A DNA stretch of 64,000 nucleotides from Planococcus glaciei (GCF_900099655.1 NZ_FNDC01000009.1:103256-167255); one strand, 5' to 3'. Numbered from the stretch's first letter, positions 52,288 through 62,145 are shown. Numbers and translations: made by a program. The notes: a model not told the origin generated them from the letters alone.

Positions 52288-53738
52288 GGTTTCGCCTCCA
52301 TCAGCTCTTCGACCGCTTGCCAGTTGATATGCCGCTTTACATGCTGCGCCCAAGCAGCGTATCGGTCAATCTCCTCCGAAACGGTTGGCTCGGAAAGATT
52401 TTTTGCTTTTCGCAGCGGCTTAAGAAAAGCATGCCTGAATTCCTGTTGATCAAAAAGGCCATGGAGATGCGTGCCGAGAATCCGGTCCTTCCGATAACCT
52501 TCACTGCCGTTTTCATACTGAATCAGTGGCGGAAATACACTGTTGCAACGGCCGGTGTGAATCTCATAGCCTTCTACCGGGACATCGACTTCTTCTAAAC
52601 TGGCCATCCCTTTGCGCCGCTGGACAAACTTCTCTTCTGTAAAATATGTCTTCATTCCAGGCACTAAGGCTAAGCCTTGTTCAACGTCCACTTTAAGGCC
52701 ATCATGCCCAAACGGGTCGGACAACTGTTGCCCGAGCATTTGAAATCCTCCGCATAAACCGACAATCCATGTTTCTTCCGGCAGCGCTTTTAACGCTTCT
52801 TCAAGCTGTTGGCCTTTCCAATAGCGCAGATCGGCAATGGTGCTTTTCGTTCCTGGAAGAATCACGGCGTCCGGTTGGCCGATATCCTTAACAAGCTCCA
52901 CCCAGCGTACCGATACATCCAACTCCTTTAACAAAGCTTCAATATCCGTAAAGTTCGACAAGTAAGGATGCTTTAAGACCACAATATCAATCGGACGCTG
53001 CGAAAATGTTTTGGCCAGTTCACGGACTCCAAGTGAATCTTCCTGTTCGATGCCATGCTCCGGCAAATAGGGAATTACGCCAAGAACCGGAATCCCTGTA
53101 TACGATTCCAAAAAAGCGACTCCGTCTTCAAAAAGCCGGAGGTCTCCGCGGAATTTATTGATCAGCAGCCCTTTTACCCGTTCGGGTTGAGGCATCAATG
53201 CCAAGGTACCGACGATTGAAGCGAAAACGCCGCCGCGCTCAATATCTGCTACCAGAATCACGGGAACGTCCGCGCGTTCGGCAACCGCCATATTGACCAG
53301 TTCCCGGTCGTTCAAATTCACTTCCGCCGGACTGCCTGCGCCTTCGATGACAAGATGGGTGAAGTCTTGCGACAGATTCATAAGCGCCTGATCGATCGCC
53401 TTCAGGCCTTGCTCATAAAAATGCTGGCGGTAATCCATGCCATCCATAGCGGACAGCTTTTTGCCAAACAGCACGACTTGCGATTTCATGTCATTTTCCG
53501 GTTTTAACAGAATCGGATTCATATTGACGGTTGCCACAATTCCTGCTGCTTCAGCCTGGACGCCTTGTGCCCGGCCGATTTCTTCACCCCATATCGTAAC
53601 GTAAGAGTTGTTCGACATGTTTTGGGATTTGAACGGCGCTACCCGATAGCCCTCTTCAGCCATGATTCGGCAAAAGGCCGTACAAATCATGCTTTTTCCG
53701 ACATCCGATGAAGTTCCTTGCACCATGATTCCCTGCAT
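52284..53738 (-). CDS. cobQ: Cobyric acid synthase (CobQ/CbiP), 484 aa
   Basis: Amidates adenosylcobyrinic acid a,c-diamide at four positions using glutamine and ATP. N-terminal dethiobiotin-synthetase-like ATPase with IMVQGTSSDVGKSMICTAFCR and FKSQNMSNN. C-terminal class I amidotransferase-like domain with WIVGLCGGFQMLG (Cys nucleophile) and GTHLHGLFDQ (His). Start ATG 53738 lies seven bases past AAGGAAG; the longer upstream frame is cobU read out of frame. With no ring-synthesis genes here, it may act on salvaged, incompletely amidated corrinoids. Confidence 0.94.
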   Translation of the reverse strand: MQGIMVQGTSSDVGKSMICTAFCRIMAEEGYRVAPFKSQNMSNNSYVTIWGEEIGRAQGVQAEAAGIVATVNMNPILLKPENDMKSQVVLFGKKLSAMDGMDYRQHFYEQGLKAIDQALMNLSQDFTHLVIEGAGSPAEVNLNDRELVNMAVAERADVPVILVADIERGGVFASIVGTLALMPQPERVKGLLINKFRGDLRLFEDGVAFLESYTGIPVLGVIPYLPEHGIEQEDSLGVRELAKTFSQRPIDIVVLKHPYLSNFTDIEALLKELDVSVRWVELVKDIGQPDAVILPGTKSTIADLRYWKGQQLEEALKALPEETWIVGLCGGFQMLGQQLSDPFGHDGLKVDVEQGLALVPGMKTYFTEEKFVQRRKGMASLEEVDVPVEGYEIHTGRCNSVFPPLIQYENGSEGYRKDRILGTHLHGLFDQQEFRHAFLKPLRKAKNLSEPTVSEEIDRYAAWAQHVKRHINWQAVEELMEAKP

Positions 53739-53742
53739 TCCA

Positions 53743-54291
53743 TCACTTCCTTCTGTAAGCCACTCCATTTTCCACTTCATATGCCTGATCTGACTGGTCA
53801 ACGAGCCAAAAATGAATCCGGCCAAGCCATTGCTGATACGTCCGGTCGCGGATGAAATCGTCCAGCACTTCATTCGATACGATGACGAACAGCTTGGTGC
53901 GGTTCCGGATTTGTCCGATCGTCTTTTGCAAATCCGACCATTTTTGTTCCATGCAGTCTTGCCGGTCCACACAAGGATTCTCCTGTTCCCAGCCTTCGTA
54001 TAATTCATTGGCAAGCCAAGTGGTGGCGCAGTCCCATAAAACGGCATCTTCTGGAGCGATTTGCGGAACCGCCCGTTCCAACTGGAGCGGCTGTTCAATC
54101 GTATGCCAGCCGTGTTCTTTCCTGTCATCGCGGTGGCGCTGAATCCGTTCTGCCATTTCTGCGTCATTTGCCCGTCCGCTCGCAAGGTACACTTTCCTCT
54201 TGGCAGGTGTTTCACGGATCAGCCCTTCTGCCCAGGCACTTTTCCCGCTTCTAACCCCGCCGCTGACGAAAATCAATTGTCCTGCAGCCAC
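53743..54291 (-). CDS. cobU: Adenosylcobinamide kinase / guanylyltransferase CobU, 182 aa
   Basis: Canonical bifunctional enzyme. P-loop VSGGVRSGKSAWAE at the start. The covalent GMP His lies in AERIQRHRDDRKEHGWHTIE, near residue 60. DAVLWDCATTWLANEL and VIVSNEVLDDFIRDRTYQQWLG follow, though the usual NEVGxGIVP has become NEVLDDFIR. Start GTG 54291 gives the normal about 180-residue length, with AGAGGAG upstream, and overlaps cobD by 19 bases. Confidence 0.9.
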   Translation of the reverse strand: MAAGQLIFVSGGVRSGKSAWAEGLIRETPAKRKVYLASGRANDAEMAERIQRHRDDRKEHGWHTIEQPLQLERAVPQIAPEDAVLWDCATTWLANELYEGWEQENPCVDRQDCMEQKWSDLQKTIGQIRNRTKLFVIVSNEVLDDFIRDRTYQQWLGRIHFWLVDQSDQAYEVENGVAYRRK

Positions 54292-55352
54292 TGGGCAATC
54301 GCTCCTCTCAGTTCTTCCATCTGATCGGCCGATTTCATACCGACGCGGAACCACTGGCCATCCATGCCGCGAAACGATTTCGTGTGGCGGAGCACAATTC
54401 CTTTAGCTAACAGCTCCTCGAAAAAGCGGACTGCATCTTTTTCATGCGGCAGCCGGAATGCCAGAAAGTTCGCCGAAGAATCCGTCATTTGGCAACCGTT
54501 TCCGGTTAAAAAACGCACCATTTTGTTTCGTTCTGCTACCGCTTCTTTTACGACCTGATTCCGGTAAGCTTGTTCTTTGAAACAGCCTGCACCGATATGG
54601 GACGAAATGGCATTGACGTTCCAATGGGCAGCGCCTTGTTTCAATTCACCCAGTATCCCCGGTTCACCAAGTGCATAGCCGAGGCGAAGTCCCGGAATGG
54701 CGTACATTTTCGTCATTGAGCGGACAATGATGACATGCGGCAAGGATTTCTGCAGCGGAATCAGTGAAAATTCCTCTCCGGCGAAATCGATAAACGCTTC
54801 ATCGAGCACCAGCTCACAGCCCGCTTCGGCACAGGCTTCCGCTATTGCCAACAGTTCAAATTGCTGCAGAAGCCGGCCCGTAGGATTGTGAGGATTGCAG
54901 ATGTAAACGGCGGCGCTGCCTTTGGCGGCTTTTGCGACCTGTTCAATATCAAGGCGCCAGCCGTTTTCTTCGGTTAACTGGACCGTTTTGATTTCCGCGC
55001 CTTCCGCTTCCAGTGTTTTACGGTATTCGGAAAAAGCGGGTTCAATCAGTACAACACGCTTTCCGCGGTAACGGCGGGCCAGCCAGGTAAAAATCTCTGC
55101 TGCGCCGTTTCCGGCAATCACCCGGTCCGGCTCCACTTCATGGTAATGGGCTGCCGCACTCCGGAACGGTTCGCCGTCCGGGTCCGGATAAGAAGTGATG
55201 AGGTTCTGCAGCGACTGCCAGCTTTCCTTGATAAAAGCCGGTGGCCCGAACGGATGGACATTTTCGCTGTAATCCAAAATCCTTAGTGGACGCTCAATTC
55301 CTATCTTTTTATATAAACGCTGCGGGTTCGCCCCGTGGTCAGGCAAGTTCAA
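54273..55352 (-). CDS. cobD: Threonine-phosphate decarboxylase CobD, 359 aa
   Basis: PLP class I aminotransferase fold that makes (R)-1-amino-2-propanol O-phosphate for the nucleotide-loop linker. N-terminus DHGANPQRLYKKIGIERP and LDYSENVHPFGPP, AGNGAAEIFTWLARR, NPHNPTGRLL, LDEAFIDFAGEE, and the Schiff-base Lys in IIVRSMTKMYAIPGLRLGY. Histidinol-phosphate aminotransferase is similar, but the context settles it. The start is TTG with AGGAGGG seven bases upstream. Confidence 0.93.
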   Translation of the reverse strand: MNLPDHGANPQRLYKKIGIERPLRILDYSENVHPFGPPAFIKESWQSLQNLITSYPDPDGEPFRSAAAHYHEVEPDRVIAGNGAAEIFTWLARRYRGKRVVLIEPAFSEYRKTLEAEGAEIKTVQLTEENGWRLDIEQVAKAAKGSAAVYICNPHNPTGRLLQQFELLAIAEACAEAGCELVLDEAFIDFAGEEFSLIPLQKSLPHVIIVRSMTKMYAIPGLRLGYALGEPGILGELKQGAAHWNVNAISSHIGAGCFKEQAYRNQVVKEAVAERNKMVRFLTGNGCQMTDSSANFLAFRLPHEKDAVRFFEELLAKGIVLRHTKSFRGMDGQWFRVGMKSADQMEELRGAIAQWLQDN

Positions 55353-56292
55353 GAATCAGCCCTCCTATAGCAAAAAGGATAAAAAAACAAATTGTCGCGA
55401 TGTGCATATGGCGAACGGCGCCTTTAATATGCCGTGCCTGTAGTGCGTAAACCGGTGTTCCCATACGGGCACGGACCGATTGGATCCCTTTGTATGTATT
55501 GACGCCGCCCAATTGAATACCCAATTGGACAGCCGTAGCGGCTTCGAGCCAGCCACTGTTCGGGCTTGGATGTTTTCGAGCATCCTGAGCCCATTCCCGG
55601 AAACGCTGACGCAAGGTCAGTCTTCTTTCATTGCGTGTTGCCAGCAGAATAATCGCACCTGTTAAACGGCTCGGGATGAAGTTCAACACATCATCCAAGC
55701 GCGCCGAGGCAAAGCCAAACTTTGAAAATTCTTCGTTTTTATAGCCCACCATCGAATCGCAGGTATTGATGGCCTTATACAGCCAAAGCCCTGGCGCACC
55801 CAGCAAAAAAGCCCAAAAAAGCGGTGCTGTGACGCCATCGCTTGTGTTTTCCGAAACGGTTTCCACTACGCCGCGTGTAATTTCGCTTTCATCCAGATAG
55901 GCGGTGTCCCGGCCGACGATCCAGGACAGTTTTTCCCGGGCCAGGCTCCAGTCTTTATTGACTAAAGGCTGATAGACCTCTTCCGCTGCATCACCCAGGC
56001 TTTTTTGTGCAAGACCTGCAGCAATTAAAACCGTCTCGACGAGAAAACCGAAACTCCAGTGAATGGCAGCGGCTCCGGCAACCAGCAAATAGCTTCCTGC
56101 AAAAGCGCTAGCAGCAACAATGGCCACAAGCCCAAAACCGTTACGAAAAGCATGAGATCCGTGATTCCATTTTTTCGTCAATTTTGCGATGAGTGTTCCG
56201 AGCCAGCGCACCGGATGCGGCCAATTTGGCGGATCCCCGATGATGCGATCGAGGAGCAAGCCACAGCCAATCGCCAGAATATGGCTTACCAT
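55339..56292 (-). CDS. cbiB: Adenosylcobinamide-phosphate synthase CbiB, 317 aa
   Basis: Membrane enzyme that couples cobyric acid to aminopropanol phosphate. N-terminus ILAIGCGLLLDRIIGDPPNWPHPVRWLGTLI, then RGVVETVSENTSDGVTAPLFWAFLLGAPGLWLYKAINTCDSMVGY, and RLDDVLNFIPSRLTGAIILLA. About five membrane segments. It overlaps both neighbours by several bases. Confidence 0.94.
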   Translation of the reverse strand: MVSHILAIGCGLLLDRIIGDPPNWPHPVRWLGTLIAKLTKKWNHGSHAFRNGFGLVAIVAASAFAGSYLLVAGAAAIHWSFGFLVETVLIAAGLAQKSLGDAAEEVYQPLVNKDWSLAREKLSWIVGRDTAYLDESEITRGVVETVSENTSDGVTAPLFWAFLLGAPGLWLYKAINTCDSMVGYKNEEFSKFGFASARLDDVLNFIPSRLTGAIILLATRNERRLTLRQRFREWAQDARKHPSPNSGWLEAATAVQLGIQLGGVNTYKGIQSVRARMGTPVYALQARHIKGAVRHMHIATICFFILFAIGGLILELA

Positions 56293-57749
56293 GCTTTTTT
56301 CCTCTCCCGGTACAATTCAATCGCCTTGACTGTACATTCGTAAACGCCGCTGCCGATCAGTTTGCCAAGTTCCGTAATCGGACCGGCATACGGCAAGTGT
56401 TCCCCTTGCTGGGTCGCGGCAACGAGGATGCTGTCTGTCGATGTCCCTGTGGCCAAACTGCCGGTCAAGGGATCTGTCACTTGTTCCTCGTGAAGCGCTT
56501 TCGTTTTTGCTTCTGTGGCCGTGATCATCGCCTGGATAAAGGCTTCATCCGATAAATTGCCGTTGACCATAATCCAGGTATTGATGGTCCCAACCCGAAC
56601 CTCTCGTTCGAGTGCTTTTGAAACGTCCACTGCATTGCCCACTCCAGCTGTTACAGCAATGACAACCGAACCAAATGGCGCTTCGTATTCTTTTACAATG
56701 GCATCTTCTGTCCGGACGGCCGTCATCATGCCGACCGTATCTGTCGTTTTAAATCCGAGCTCTTCAATAAATCCCGACATTTCGATGAAGCTATTATCAA
56801 TATTGTAAGTCATGTCGACGTGGCGATTGATAAAGGTGCGGAACCAGCCCGCTCCTGCATTGATTACCGCTGAAGAAACCGTCTTTAAAGGTGTCTGGCT
56901 TTGAAACAGCACCATCTGAGGCGATAGGATAAAGTCGCTGGCACGTATCGTCGTTTCCGCCGCTTGCCGGCTGACTCCCGGCAGCAAAGTCACTTGCGGC
57001 TTCGGCAATTCCGGATGCGGATAGTTGCTGATGCGCGTCTGGTAAACCGCTTCAATGTCCTCTTCCCGTACCACTTCATGCGGCTCGCCCATCCGGACAA
57101 TGCGCCCTTCATCAAGCAGCAGCAGCTGATCGCAGTAGATAGAAGCAATATTGATGTCATGGAAGATGGAGACGATCGTCAATTCTTTTTCGATCGCCTG
57201 CTTTTTAATGGTATCAAGCAATTCTTTTTGGTGATTGATGTCCAAATGGTTGGTCGGTTCATCCAGCAGGAGGATTTTCGCGTTTTGCGCCAAGGCCTGT
57301 GCGACAAATACGCGCTGCTGTTCCCCGCCGGACAATTGGTCGATCAATGTATTTTCGTAATGCGTGATATTCATCAAGCGCATCGCCTCTAGAACCGCCT
57401 GTTCGTCTTCATCCGACCAGGAGGAAAACCAGCCGCTTTGGTGCGGATAGCGGCCAAGCGATACGGTTTCACGAACGGTATGCGAAAAAGCATGGGCATG
57501 GAGCTGGGGGAGCACCGCCATTTGCTTGGCCAGTTCCTTAGCGCCGAAGTCAGCAAGCGATTTGCCTTCGATTTCAATCTTACCGTTCTTAGCCGGCAAG
57601 ATGCCGCTCATCAATTTCATCAACGTGGACTTCCCGCTGCCGTTTGGCCCTAAAATGCCAAGAATCGACCCTTTTTCCACTTGGAATGAAATGCTATTGA
57701 CAATATTTTTTTCTCCATAGCCGCCGACCAGTTCTGTAATGTTGAGCAT
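56286..57749 (-). CDS. btuD: BtuD-CbiZ fusion: corrinoid ABC transporter ATPase plus adenosylcobinamide amidohydrolase, 487 aa
   Basis: Residues 1-250 are an ABC ATPase: Walker A GILGPNGSGKSTLMKLM, signature IDQLSGGEQQRVFVAQAL, Walker B LLLDEPTNHLDINHQ, and a switch His in SIFHDINIAS. Residues about 270-487 are a CbiZ domain: VSSAVINAGAGWFRTFINRHV, DTVGMMTAVRTEDA, VVIAVTAGVGNAVDVS, TINTWIMVNGNLSDEAF and GTSTDSILVAATQQGE. CbiZ cleaves the aminopropanol linker of adenosylcobinamide or pseudocobalamin, giving cobyric acid for rebuilding. The fusion links import to remodelling. Start ATG 57749 has GGGAGGG upstream. Confidence 0.94.
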   Translation of the reverse strand: MLNITELVGGYGEKNIVNSISFQVEKGSILGILGPNGSGKSTLMKLMSGILPAKNGKIEIEGKSLADFGAKELAKQMAVLPQLHAHAFSHTVRETVSLGRYPHQSGWFSSWSDEDEQAVLEAMRLMNITHYENTLIDQLSGGEQQRVFVAQALAQNAKILLLDEPTNHLDINHQKELLDTIKKQAIEKELTIVSIFHDINIASIYCDQLLLLDEGRIVRMGEPHEVVREEDIEAVYQTRISNYPHPELPKPQVTLLPGVSRQAAETTIRASDFILSPQMVLFQSQTPLKTVSSAVINAGAGWFRTFINRHVDMTYNIDNSFIEMSGFIEELGFKTTDTVGMMTAVRTEDAIVKEYEAPFGSVVIAVTAGVGNAVDVSKALEREVRVGTINTWIMVNGNLSDEAFIQAMITATEAKTKALHEEQVTDPLTGSLATGTSTDSILVAATQQGEHLPYAGPITELGKLIGSGVYECTVKAIELYRERKKAW

Positions 57750-57750
57750 G

Positions 57751-58743
57751 TTATTTCCCTCCCTTGCGCTGCCGGAAAAAGATGAATGCAAAGACCGGTG
57801 CCCCGATAAATGCGGTAATGACGCCGATCGGCAATTCTGTCGGCGAAATGATGGTGCGCGATACCAAGTCGCAGATGATCAATAAAGCCGCACCGTTAAT
57901 AAACGACAACGGCAATACGTGGCGGTGGTCCGAACCCCAGACGAGGCGCGTCATATGCGGAACGACCAAACCGACAAAGCCGATTGTGCCCGAAACGGCC
58001 ACTGCCGAACCGGTCAGCACGGAGCCGCTGATTAAAATCATCAGTTTGCTCTTTTTCACATCGACCCCTAAATGCTGGGCGCGTTCTTCCCCGAACAGCA
58101 TGGCATTCAGCTCACGACGCTGCAGCCACAATAAAAACGAACCGATCAGCATAAATGGCAGAGACATCTGGACATACGGCCAGCCGCGCATCGACACGCT
58201 GCCAAGCAGCCAGCCGATAATTTGGCGCAGTTCTTCTCCTGTAAGTGCAATCATCAACGAAATGACCGAACCGAGAAAAGAACTGAAAATGATTCCGGTC
58301 AAGATGACCGTTTCCATTTTCATTGACCGGTCGACCAGTTTGGCGAATGACATGACCGCAAACATGGTCGCCAAAGCGCCAAGCATGCTCATGACAGGCA
58401 ATGTATAGTTTCCTAAAAACGGGACTGAAATACCGAAAAAGAGCGTCATAACGGCGCCGACTGAGGCGCCGGATGACACTCCTAAAGTGTAGGGATCGGC
58501 CAATGGGTTTTTCAGCAAGCCCTGGAAAGCCGCTCCGGCAATCGCCAGCGAGGCTCCCACGAGGCCAGCCAAAACCACGCGAGGCATTCGGATGTTCCAT
58601 AAAATATTGGCAGCTGTTTCATCCGATTTTGGATTCCACAGCACTTCCGGTGAAATCGTCACTGTTCCGACCGTCACTCCCAGCAGTACAGCCCCTCCCA
58701 AAAGGATGAAAGAGACAATGTATGCAAGGCTGTTTTTATTCAC
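57751..58743 (-). CDS. btuC: Corrinoid ABC transporter permease BtuC, 330 aa
   Basis: FecCD-family permease with about ten membrane helices. It has GAVLLGVTVGTVTIS, IRMPRVVLAGLVGASLAIAGAAFQGLLKNPLADPYTLGVSSGA, and the ATPase-coupling GFVGLVVPHMTRLVWGSDHR. Iron-siderophore permeases share the family; the B12 riboswitch and operon context assign it to corrinoids. Start GTG overlaps the btuF end by eight bases. Confidence 0.92.
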   Translation of the reverse strand: MNKNSLAYIVSFILLGGAVLLGVTVGTVTISPEVLWNPKSDETAANILWNIRMPRVVLAGLVGASLAIAGAAFQGLLKNPLADPYTLGVSSGASVGAVMTLFFGISVPFLGNYTLPVMSMLGALATMFAVMSFAKLVDRSMKMETVILTGIIFSSFLGSVISLMIALTGEELRQIIGWLLGSVSMRGWPYVQMSLPFMLIGSFLLWLQRRELNAMLFGEERAQHLGVDVKKSKLMILISGSVLTGSAVAVSGTIGFVGLVVPHMTRLVWGSDHRHVLPLSFINGAALLIICDLVSRTIISPTELPIGVITAFIGAPVFAFIFFRQRKGGK

Positions 58744-59710
58744 TGAAGACCTCCGGGTAAATCGCTTGCGCCATTTCCATCAAGCCTTCTGTCAATCTCG
58801 GGCCGGAACGGGTAACTTTATCTGAATCCACATTGTATACCGCATCTTCTTTAACAGCTGCCACTTCCGCAAATCCGTTGCGGGCTTTGATTTTTTCCAC
58901 AGCATCCGGGACATAAGCTCCTTCTGTCGAAATGATGACGTCGGGATTTTTCTCAACAATGGCTTCCGGGTCCATGCTGACCCAGCCTTTCAATTCCCCT
59001 GCCGTATTTTCAGCGTTGAGGATATCCAGCATCTCGTCGATGAATGTGCCGCTTCCGGTCGTGTAAATTTCGGGGCTGCTTCCGACTTCAACAAATACTT
59101 TTTTCGGTTCTTTGATGGTGCTCGCTTGTTCTTCGATTTCATCCACTTGGGCTTCCATTTCCGAGACAAGGGCATCTGCTTCTTCCATGGCACCGGTTGC
59201 CTGGCCGATTACAGAAAACGTTTCATACACTTCATCAAAATTCTGCGCATCTGAAACAACATAAACTGCAAGCCCAGCATCCCGCAATTGCTGGATGCCG
59301 GCTTCACCGACGCCAAGCCCGCCTTCATGGGACAGCACCAGGTCCGGCTGCAGGCTGATGATTTTTTCAACATTGAATTCCTGTCCGCCGATTTTCTCAA
59401 TACTTGCCGCTTCTTCCGGATAATTGTCAAAATCGGTTACTCCGACGATTTTCTCGCCCATGCCAAGTTCATAAATAATTTCTGTGTTGGACGGCATCAT
59501 CGATACGATGGCTTCCGGTTCCGCTTCGATGACCACTTCCTCACCGGTTGCATCCTTCATCGTCACAGGGAATTCCACTTCCGCGACTTCTTTTGGCGTA
59601 TCGACCGGCGTTTCTTCCGTTTCCCCCGTCGGCGCTTCCTGATCTCCACATCCTGCGAGCAGCATCGCTGCCAACCCTGCACTTGCCCCAAACTTCCAGT
59701 ACTTCTTCAT
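58736..59710 (-). CDS. btuF: Corrinoid-binding lipoprotein BtuF, 324 aa
   Basis: Start ATG 59710 after GGAGGA gives MKKYWKFGASAGLAAMLLAGCG, a lipobox with Cys near residue 22, so it is anchored on the outer face of the membrane. A Glu/Thr-rich linker follows, then a two-lobed helical-backbone binding protein (DATGEEVVIEAEPEAIVSMMPSNTEIIYELGMGEKIVGVTDF, LQPDLVLSHEGG, VKEDAVYNVDSDKVTRSGPRLTEGL). First gene after the riboswitch. Confidence 0.92.
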   Translation of the reverse strand: MKKYWKFGASAGLAAMLLAGCGDQEAPTGETEETPVDTPKEVAEVEFPVTMKDATGEEVVIEAEPEAIVSMMPSNTEIIYELGMGEKIVGVTDFDNYPEEAASIEKIGGQEFNVEKIISLQPDLVLSHEGGLGVGEAGIQQLRDAGLAVYVVSDAQNFDEVYETFSVIGQATGAMEEADALVSEMEAQVDEIEEQASTIKEPKKVFVEVGSSPEIYTTGSGTFIDEMLDILNAENTAGELKGWVSMDPEAIVEKNPDVIISTEGAYVPDAVEKIKARNGFAEVAAVKEDAVYNVDSDKVTRSGPRLTEGLMEMAQAIYPEVFSE

Positions 59711-59737
59711 GATGTATTCCTCCAATTGTGTAATCGT

Positions 59738-60000
59738 AAAAAAAGAAAAGACCTCCCGCTATGCTGCAGGAGGTCTAAAAGGACGACATAAAAACGTGTG
59801 CATCCAAGCCGGTCCTCGCAGGCTTAATGGGCGTTGTCGCAAAGGCAGGTCTCCTGGCTCGTGATCACGGCGAACTGCACCTTCCCAAAGCGTTGCTTCA
59901 GTGGCTTTTTGCAGATTGCTCTCACATACAGTGGCGGGACCGCGCCGGAATCAAACCGGCTTCCCTTTTAACTCATGTTCTTAGACATAAGCACCTTTAC
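59738..60000 (-). promoter_or_regulatory. Cobalamin riboswitch with terminator
   Basis: Read on the minus strand: AAAGGTGCTTATG, then AAAAGGGAAGCCGG, TTCCGGCGCGGTCCCGCC, ACTGTATGTGAG, and GCCAGGAGACCTGCCTTTGC (59840-59859), the conserved B12-box core. An expression platform follows, with terminator arms GACCTCC/GGAGGTC (59769-59775 and 59750-59756) and a T-run. Binding of adenosylcobalamin should favour termination and shut off the 13 genes from btuF to cblS. Confidence 0.95.
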
Positions 60001-60055
60001 GAATGAAGTATTCAGTTAATTAATACTAGTATACACCAAATTCTATTGGTGTATC

Positions 60056-61717
60056 TTACATTTTGTCAGGAGCCGAAACACCAACAAGTCTTAAGGCATT
60101 TGCCAAGGTCGTTTTAACGCCTGTAATCAAAGCGAGGCGTGCGCCTGTCAGTTCGGCATTGGACGCATCCAGGACTTTATTGGCGTTATAGAAGCTGTGG
60201 AAATGCGCCGCCAATTCATGGATATATGTGGTGATGCGGTGAGGCGCACGCTGTTTTGCAGCATCTGCCACCACTTGCGGGAAATCACCGATTTTCTTCA
60301 GGACATCGATTTCTTTTTCAGAAGTCAATAATTCCAGGTGATCTGTTGATGCTGTCAACCCTTGTTCTTCTCCCTGGCGCAGGATCGAGCAGATGCGGGC
60401 ATGCGCATACTGCGAGTAGTAAACCGGGTTTTCATTGGACTGCGATACGGCAAGATCCAAATCAAAGTCCATATGTGTATCGCCTGAACGCATCGCAAAG
60501 AAATAGCGGACCGCATCAAGGCCGACCAATTCAACCAATTCACGCATTGTCACCGCTTTGCCGGTACGTTTGCTCATCTTCATTTTCTCGCCGTCTTTGT
60601 ACAATTGGACCATTTGGATGATGCTCACTTCAAGCGTATCGCGGTCATAGCCAAGCGCTTCGATTGCCGCTTTCATGCGCGGAATGTAGCCATGGTGGTC
60701 AGCGCCCCAAATATTGATCAATTTGTCGAAGCCGCGGGACAGTTTATCTTCATGGTAAGCAATGTCCGGAAGCAAGTATGTGTAGGATCCGTCATTTTTG
60801 ATCAAGACGCGGTCTTTGTCGTCGCCGAATGTTGTCGAACGGAACCAAGTAGCGCCGTCTTCTTCAAAAATATGGCCATTTTCACGAAGCTTATTCAATG
60901 CAACGTCAATTTCGCCTTTTTCGTACAAAGAAGTCTCCGAGAACCAGACGTCAAACTCAACGCGGAAATCCGCCAGGTCTTTCTGCAATTTCGCCAGTTC
61001 CACTTTCAAGCCGTGCTTGCGGAATGCATCGAAACGTTCTTCTTTTGTCAGATGGACGAATTTATCGCCGTGCTCTTTCACTAATTCTTCCGCGATGTCT
61101 TTAATGTCCTGGCCGCGGTAGCCGTCTTCCGGCATGTTCAATTCTTCGCCAAGCGCTTCGAAATAACGCGCTTCGATGGACAGCGCCAAATTGTTGATCT
61201 GGTTTCCGGCATCGTTGATGTAGTATTCGCGCGATACGTCGTATCCGGCAAGATCCAATAAGTTGCACAGCGAATCGCCGACGGATGAACCGCGGGCATG
61301 GCCAAGGTGCAAGTCGCCTGTCGGGTTAGCCGAAACGAATTCCACTTGGATGCGTTCGCCGTTGCTAGAATTGGTGCGGCCGTAGTCTTCTTTTTGCTCA
61401 AGCACGGTTTTCACAACATCCAATAGGTAGTCTTTTTTGATGGTGATGTTGATGAAGCCGGGACCTGCAATGTCGACGGTTTCGATGTTCGCCGAATCTT
61501 TGTCAATGTTTCCAACAATCGCTTCCGCAATTACGCGCGGCGCTTTTTTCGCTACACGCGTCAATTGCATCGCAATATTGGTGGCATAATCGCCGTTCGC
61601 TTTGTCTTTAGGCGACTCCAGGTGAACTTCAATCGGTTCCGGCGATAGCTCCGCTTTTTGAACCGCTTCGCTGATGGCCATTTTAATGTCGTGCTGCACT
61701 TTTTCTACTGCATTCAT
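60056..61717 (-). CDS. argS: Arginyl-tRNA synthetase, 553 aa
   Basis: Class I synthetase. HIGH-like motif [24 protein letters not shown] near residue 125, [34 protein letters not shown], the KMSKR motif in [15 protein letters not shown] near residue 375, and the DALRP anticodon-binding domain ending [13 protein letters not shown]. Arg-tRNA N-terminal domain at 1-100. No T-box leader is visible; it is cotranscribed with the DUF1934 gene, with a 4-bp overlap. Confidence 0.97.
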   Translation of the reverse strand: MNAVEKVQHDIKMAISEAVQKAELSPEPIEVHLESPKDKANGDYATNIAMQLTRVAKKAPRVIAEAIVGNIDKDSANIETVDIAGPGFINITIKKDYLLDVVKTVLEQKEDYGRTNSSNGERIQVEFVSANPTGDLHLGHARGSSVGDSLCNLLDLAGYDVSREYYINDAGNQINNLALSIEARYFEALGEELNMPEDGYRGQDIKDIAEELVKEHGDKFVHLTKEERFDAFRKHGLKVELAKLQKDLADFRVEFDVWFSETSLYEKGEIDVALNKLRENGHIFEEDGATWFRSTTFGDDKDRVLIKNDGSYTYLLPDIAYHEDKLSRGFDKLINIWGADHHGYIPRMKAAIEALGYDRDTLEVSIIQMVQLYKDGEKMKMSKRTGKAVTMRELVELVGLDAVRYFFAMRSGDTHMDFDLDLAVSQSNENPVYYSQYAHARICSILRQGEEQGLTASTDHLELLTSEKEIDVLKKIGDFPQVVADAAKQRAPHRITTYIHELAAHFHSFYNANKVLDASNAELTGARLALITGVKTTLANALRLVGVSAPDKM

Positions 61718-62124
61718 TGGTTTCCCTCCAAAAATTGAATTTCCATTTCGTATTCTCCGACATGAGCGGACCCCATCGCCAAGTCGTACCGGACTTTAAA
61801 GCGTGTATCGCTGATCGACAGCTCATGAGCTTTTGTCGTCAGCATAAAGGAACCTTGCTCATTCGTTAAGTTTCCCGTTTGCTCTTTATGTAATAAAAAC
61901 GGTAGCCGCATCTGCAGGCCGCCGCTTCTCATGATGACTGCTTCGTTTTCGCTGATTTTCACCGTAGTCCGAATCGACAGTTCTTCCAACTGTTCTTCGT
62001 ATTGCAAATAGCGCCGGTTGTTTTTCACCGTCAGCGTTCCCTGCGACCACAATTCCATCTGCTGATCTTCCACGTCCGGCTGGCGGATGATCGTCGTGAG
62101 CTTAATTTTCACTGCTTTTTGCAT
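61714..62124 (-). CDS. ywiB: DUF1934 family protein (YwiB-like), 136 aa
   Basis: A lipocalin/calycin-like beta barrel of unknown function: [61 protein letters not shown], and [23 protein letters not shown]. It precedes argS in B. subtilis (ywiB) and overlaps it by four bases here. SD GGAGGCGG precedes the ATG. Confidence 0.88.
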   Translation of the reverse strand: MQKAVKIKLTTIIRQPDVEDQQMELWSQGTLTVKNNRRYLQYEEQLEELSIRTTVKISENEAVIMRSGGLQMRLPFLLHKEQTGNLTNEQGSFMLTTKAHELSISDTRFKVRYDLAMGSAHVGEYEMEIQFLEGNQ

Positions 62125-62145
62125 GCCGCCGCCTCCTTTATCTCA

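Noticed and set aside
53739..54215. 159-residue N-terminal extension of CobQ
   Set aside because: It is cobU read in another frame; the CobQ family starts with the P-loop segment at MQGIMVQGTSSDVGKS, where a ribosome binding site is present.
62125..62145. T-box or other amino-acid leader before ywiB-argS
   Set aside because: No specifier loop, T-box core sequence or antiterminator was visible; the upstream space is filled by double-hairpin element A.
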